From Bacteroidaceae bacterium (GTDB lineage: Bacteria; Bacteroidota; Bacteroidia; Bacteroidales; Bacteroidaceae): a stretch of DNA of 54,588 bases. The notes under the pieces were generated by a model. It had not been told where the DNA came from and made no database searches. It saw only the letters and a program-made list of their open reading frames with translations. The position numbers and the translations under genes were made by a program. Of this stretch, positions 52,850 through 54,588 are shown piece after piece. The stretch covers positions 1-54,588 of the forward strand of contig JAFWXX010000039.1 in the NCBI GenBank assembly GCA_017522915.1, written 5' to 3'. The first letter of the stretch is position 1; each line of letters begins with the position of its first letter.

Positions 52850-54088
52850 TCAGGAGAAGATTTTCCTGTTCTCCGGGCACTCCTTTCCTCTGGTGAAGTC
52901 TGGTATTTCAACCGGGACACCACCGCTGCGTGCCGAAATGTCAGTGAGCTCTACAAGACAACTCCATAATGCAGCGTCATATACATTCATGTCAAGCGGC
53001 AACCCGTTCCGCAAGCAGTATATAAGACGGCAATCCATGGCATAGTCTATCCAGCGGCGTCCGCATAGTTCCTCACCACGTTGTCTGTACATTGAAACAA
53101 AGGGGTGACGGTACTGTTCCAACAGTCCGGCGCACTCATCGCCCATCAAGGCATTGTCGCTGTCTGGGGCAAAGGCAAAAGACGGTACAGGATATTTCTG
53201 CGCAAAACCCTCCGTTCCGCTTACAAGGAATGCACGGCTGTAGGGACGTGGCAATGTCATGCAGTGCTGTACGAGAATGGTATGCCCCTTTTCGGTAGTT
53301 ATTATTGAGCTGTTCATCGTTCCGCTCAGGCTCTCAGCATCGGCACCTGCTATACGTTTGGACGATACCGAGACAATGCTCTTCATTCTGTCGCCACGGT
53401 GAATGTTCATGGCAAGCGCAATGGGGCCGAGTCCATGAGTGGGGTAGGGGTTGCCGTTATGGTTGTTCATGAATTCCACTTGCCAATTGCTCCATTTGCG
53501 TCCGCCGTCATCATTTGTTGAAATGCGTTCTCGCAAGTCGTGCAGGTATGAGCCCTCTGCATGGATAATCTCTCCGAGCATGCCGTGCTGTGCCATGTTT
53601 AGGACGCATAGCTCGAACTCGTCGTAGCAGCAGTTCTCAAGCATTATGCAGTGACGTTGTGTCTCTTCGGCAGTGTCAACAAGCCTCCAGCAATCGGTGA
53701 CGGTAGTTGCTGCCGGTACCTCTGTTGCTGCATGCTTGCCTTGCTGCATTGCATATACTGCGATGTCGGCGTGGCTCGCCCAGTCTGTGCATATATATAC
53801 CAGATCAACATCGGGTTGCCGGCATAATTGCTTCCATCCCTCAATACCGCAATAGCTTGCAGGAATCTTTCCGCCTTCTTCGGCAATAATTCCCTTTGCA
53901 TCATCGATATTCTCTTCTACCAGGTCGCATAGGGCTGTTATGCAGCATCCTTCGATGTGCATCATGCGGTGTACGGCACGTTTTGCACGCACGCCCAGGC
54001 CGACAAAACCTATACGTACACATTCAATCGGTTCGCACTGCAGCTGCAGTACGCTCTTGTTGTCTTCTATGTTGCCGTTCTTGACCAT
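52850..54088 (-). CDS. Gfo/Idh/MocA-fold protein, GH109-like (alpha-N-acetylgalactosaminidase candidate)
   Basis: The 412-residue protein has an NAD-binding Rossmann motif near the N-terminus (IGFVGLGVRAKRAV), the CTDWASHADIAVYAM and GKHAATEVPAA segments of the Gfo/Idh/MocA superfamily, then LENCCYDEFELCVLNMAQHGMLGEIIHAEGSYLHD and PYPTHGLGPIALAMNIHRGDRM. These blocks resemble GH109 glycosidases, which use an NAD-assisted elimination to remove alpha-GalNAc from glycans. Unlike many GH109 enzymes it lacks an export signal from the chosen start (MVKNGNIED), so it would act in the cytosol. A 63-codon upstream extension, rich in Phe/Leu, is only translated tandem repeat and is rejected. The activity is inferred and could be a plain sugar dehydrogenase. 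Confidence 0.75.
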   Translation of the reverse strand: MVKNGNIEDNKSVLQLQCEPIECVRIGFVGLGVRAKRAVHRMMHIEGCCITALCDLVEENIDDAKGIIAEEGGKIPASYCGIEGWKQLCRQPDVDLVYICTDWASHADIAVYAMQQGKHAATEVPAATTVTDCWRLVDTAEETQRHCIMLENCCYDEFELCVLNMAQHGMLGEIIHAEGSYLHDLRERISTNDDGGRKWSNWQVEFMNNHNGNPYPTHGLGPIALAMNIHRGDRMKSIVSVSSKRIAGADAESLSGTMNSSIITTEKGHTILVQHCMTLPRPYSRAFLVSGTEGFAQKYPVPSFAFAPDSDNALMGDECAGLLEQYRHPFVSMYRQRGEELCGRRWIDYAMDCRLIYCLRNGLPLDMNVYDAALWSCLVELTDISARSGGVPVEIPDFTRGKECPENRKIFS

Positions 54089-54164
54089 TCTGTAATCTTT
54101 GATTACAAAATAACAAAAAATGTATCTCCTGTCAAAGCTTTTAATGTGAATTAACGCAAAGTAT

Positions 54165-54288
54165 AAGATGAAAGAGCAAAGATGAAAGAGCAAAGATGGA
54201 AGAGGAAAGATGAAAGTGGAAAGATGAAAGAGCAAAGATGAAAGAGCAAAGATGAAAGTGGAAAGATGAAAGAGCAAAGATGAAAGTT
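54165..54288. repeat. 14-bp tandem array (8 full units plus a partial)
   Basis: Units of the form AAGATGAAAGAGCA (variants AAGATGGAAGAGGA and AAGATGAAAGTGGA) run from 54165 with an exact period of 14 bp through 54276, then a partial AAGATGAAAGTT. The array lies upstream of the GH109-like gene and downstream of the Sel1 gene, both on the minus strand. Confidence 0.9.
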
Positions 54289-54342
54289 ATAGGCTTCGAC
54301 AACACTGGGTTTTGTCAAAGATGCTTAGGAACTTAAGGACTC

Positions 54343-54362
54343 TGCAGATTGCCAAATCTGCA
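54343..54362 (-). terminator. Hairpin after the Sel1-repeat gene
   Basis: TGCAGATT (54343-54350) and AATCTGCA (54355-54362) are perfect 8-bp arms around GCCA, located 10 bp beyond the Sel1 stop on the minus strand. A short T-tract is missing, so it is called with moderate confidence. Confidence 0.5.
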
Positions 54363-54371
54363 AGGTGATTT

Positions 54372-54588
54372 CTACAGTCTCTTCAGAATCTCTTTCGCCT
54401 CTTCGTTCCCTGCAGCTGCAGCTTCGCGGTAGAGGTCCTTTGCCAGGCTCTTGTCACGTCCTACGCCTTTGCCCTCATAATAGTAGTCGGCCATGCGCTT
54501 TGTTCCGTTGTGGTTGCCAAGTGCGGATAGCTCTTTTGCGTAAGAATATGCTTCCTTGTAGTTTCCGGCTTTCTCCTCGTGTCCGAAC
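54372..54588 (-). CDS. Sel1-repeat protein, C-terminal fragment (cut by window edge)
   Basis: The last 71 codons of a minus-strand gene end at TAG. They read FGHEEKAGNYKEAYSYAKEL, ALGNHNGTKRMADYYYEGKG, VGRDKSLAKDLYREAAAAGN and EEAKEILKRL, i.e. one full Sel1-like repeat (A..LGxxxGxxxMADYYYEGKGVxxDxxxAxxLYREAAxxGN) plus parts of its neighbours. Sel1 repeats are TPR-like helical pairs used for protein binding in secreted or signalling proteins. The N-terminal part, and therefore the role, lies outside the window. Confidence 0.8.
   Translation of the reverse strand, partial: FGHEEKAGNYKEAYSYAKELSALGNHNGTKRMADYYYEGKGVGRDKSLAKDLYREAAAAGNEEAKEILKRL

Noticed and set aside
52735..52896. 53-codon frame with one hydrophobic segment starting at the cstA stop (ATGA overlap)
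   Set aside because: It contains the probable cstA terminator hairpin and its 3' end lies inside the convergent GH109-like gene; no family resemblance.

Overview
The window reads as a chromosomal segment of a Bacteroidales bacterium (phylum Bacteroidota). The evidence is the gene content (ParA-ParB-DUF5683-MltD-Rel block, rsfS-ftsH-cdsA, DUF4250, carboxynorspermidine synthase, Bacteroides-type tryptophanase), promoters of the Bacteroidota TTG-N19-21-TAnnTTTG type with few Shine-Dalgarno sequences, and several proteins ending in type IX secretion (T9SS) sorting domains. The T9SS cargo points to a Prevotellaceae- or Muribaculaceae-like lineage more than to Bacteroides proper, but the genus cannot be fixed from sequence reading alone. 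No rRNA operon, CRISPR array, prophage or intact insertion sequence was seen.

Layout. 1-14746 is a housekeeping block: a partial secreted-protein gene, then on the minus strand rel, a LysM lytic transglycosylase, a DUF5683 protein, parB and parA; a GH84 hexosaminidase gene lies between parA and the plus-strand surE-lpxB pair; lpxB converges and overlaps with a minus-strand rsfS-ftsH-cdsA operon. 15019-20920 holds tRNA-Gln(CTG), a thioredoxin lipoprotein with Cys/His heptad repeats, alanine dehydrogenase, tryptophanase, enolase and a small secreted protein whose start codon reads ATC. 21021-29698 (minus) has a PDZ protein, a DPP-IV-type S9 peptidase, L-serine dehydratase, and a MarR regulator behind an unusual four-part sulfur-handling fusion protein. 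30291-38632 (plus) is the most distinctive accessory locus: two paralogous T9SS-exported Asp-box beta-propeller proteins followed by a TonB-dependent receptor. 38740-41194 has an NAD-dependent sugar epimerase/reductase-like gene, DUF4250, and a one-base-overlapping pair (DUF6973-like protein plus small lipoprotein) that looks like a toxin/immunity or enzyme/partner module. 41306-54588 returns to housekeeping genes: dnaK, carboxynorspermidine synthase, recA, a secreted C1 peptidase, recJ, recQ, cstA, a GH109-like oxidoreductase-fold protein and a truncated Sel1-repeat gene.

How the parts work together. ParAB, the transglycosylase, Rel, RecA/RecJ/RecQ, FtsH, DnaK and RsfS are core growth, division, repair and stress functions. 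Alanine dehydrogenase, tryptophanase and serine dehydratase all release ammonia from amino acids (pyruvate being a direct or indirect product), and with the two secreted peptidases suggest a peptide- and amino-acid-using lifestyle; GH84 and GH109 suggest host-glycan foraging.

Most notable non-coding signal: upstream of both dnaK and rsfS-ftsH-cdsA there is a -24/-12 (sigma-54-like) promoter preceded by the same palindromic element GACATTTTGTC, suggesting a shared stress regulon. Other signals are a roughly 200-bp nested inverted-repeat element upstream of the PDZ gene, a 14-bp tandem array near the right end, and a 23-bp duplication spanning the enolase start.
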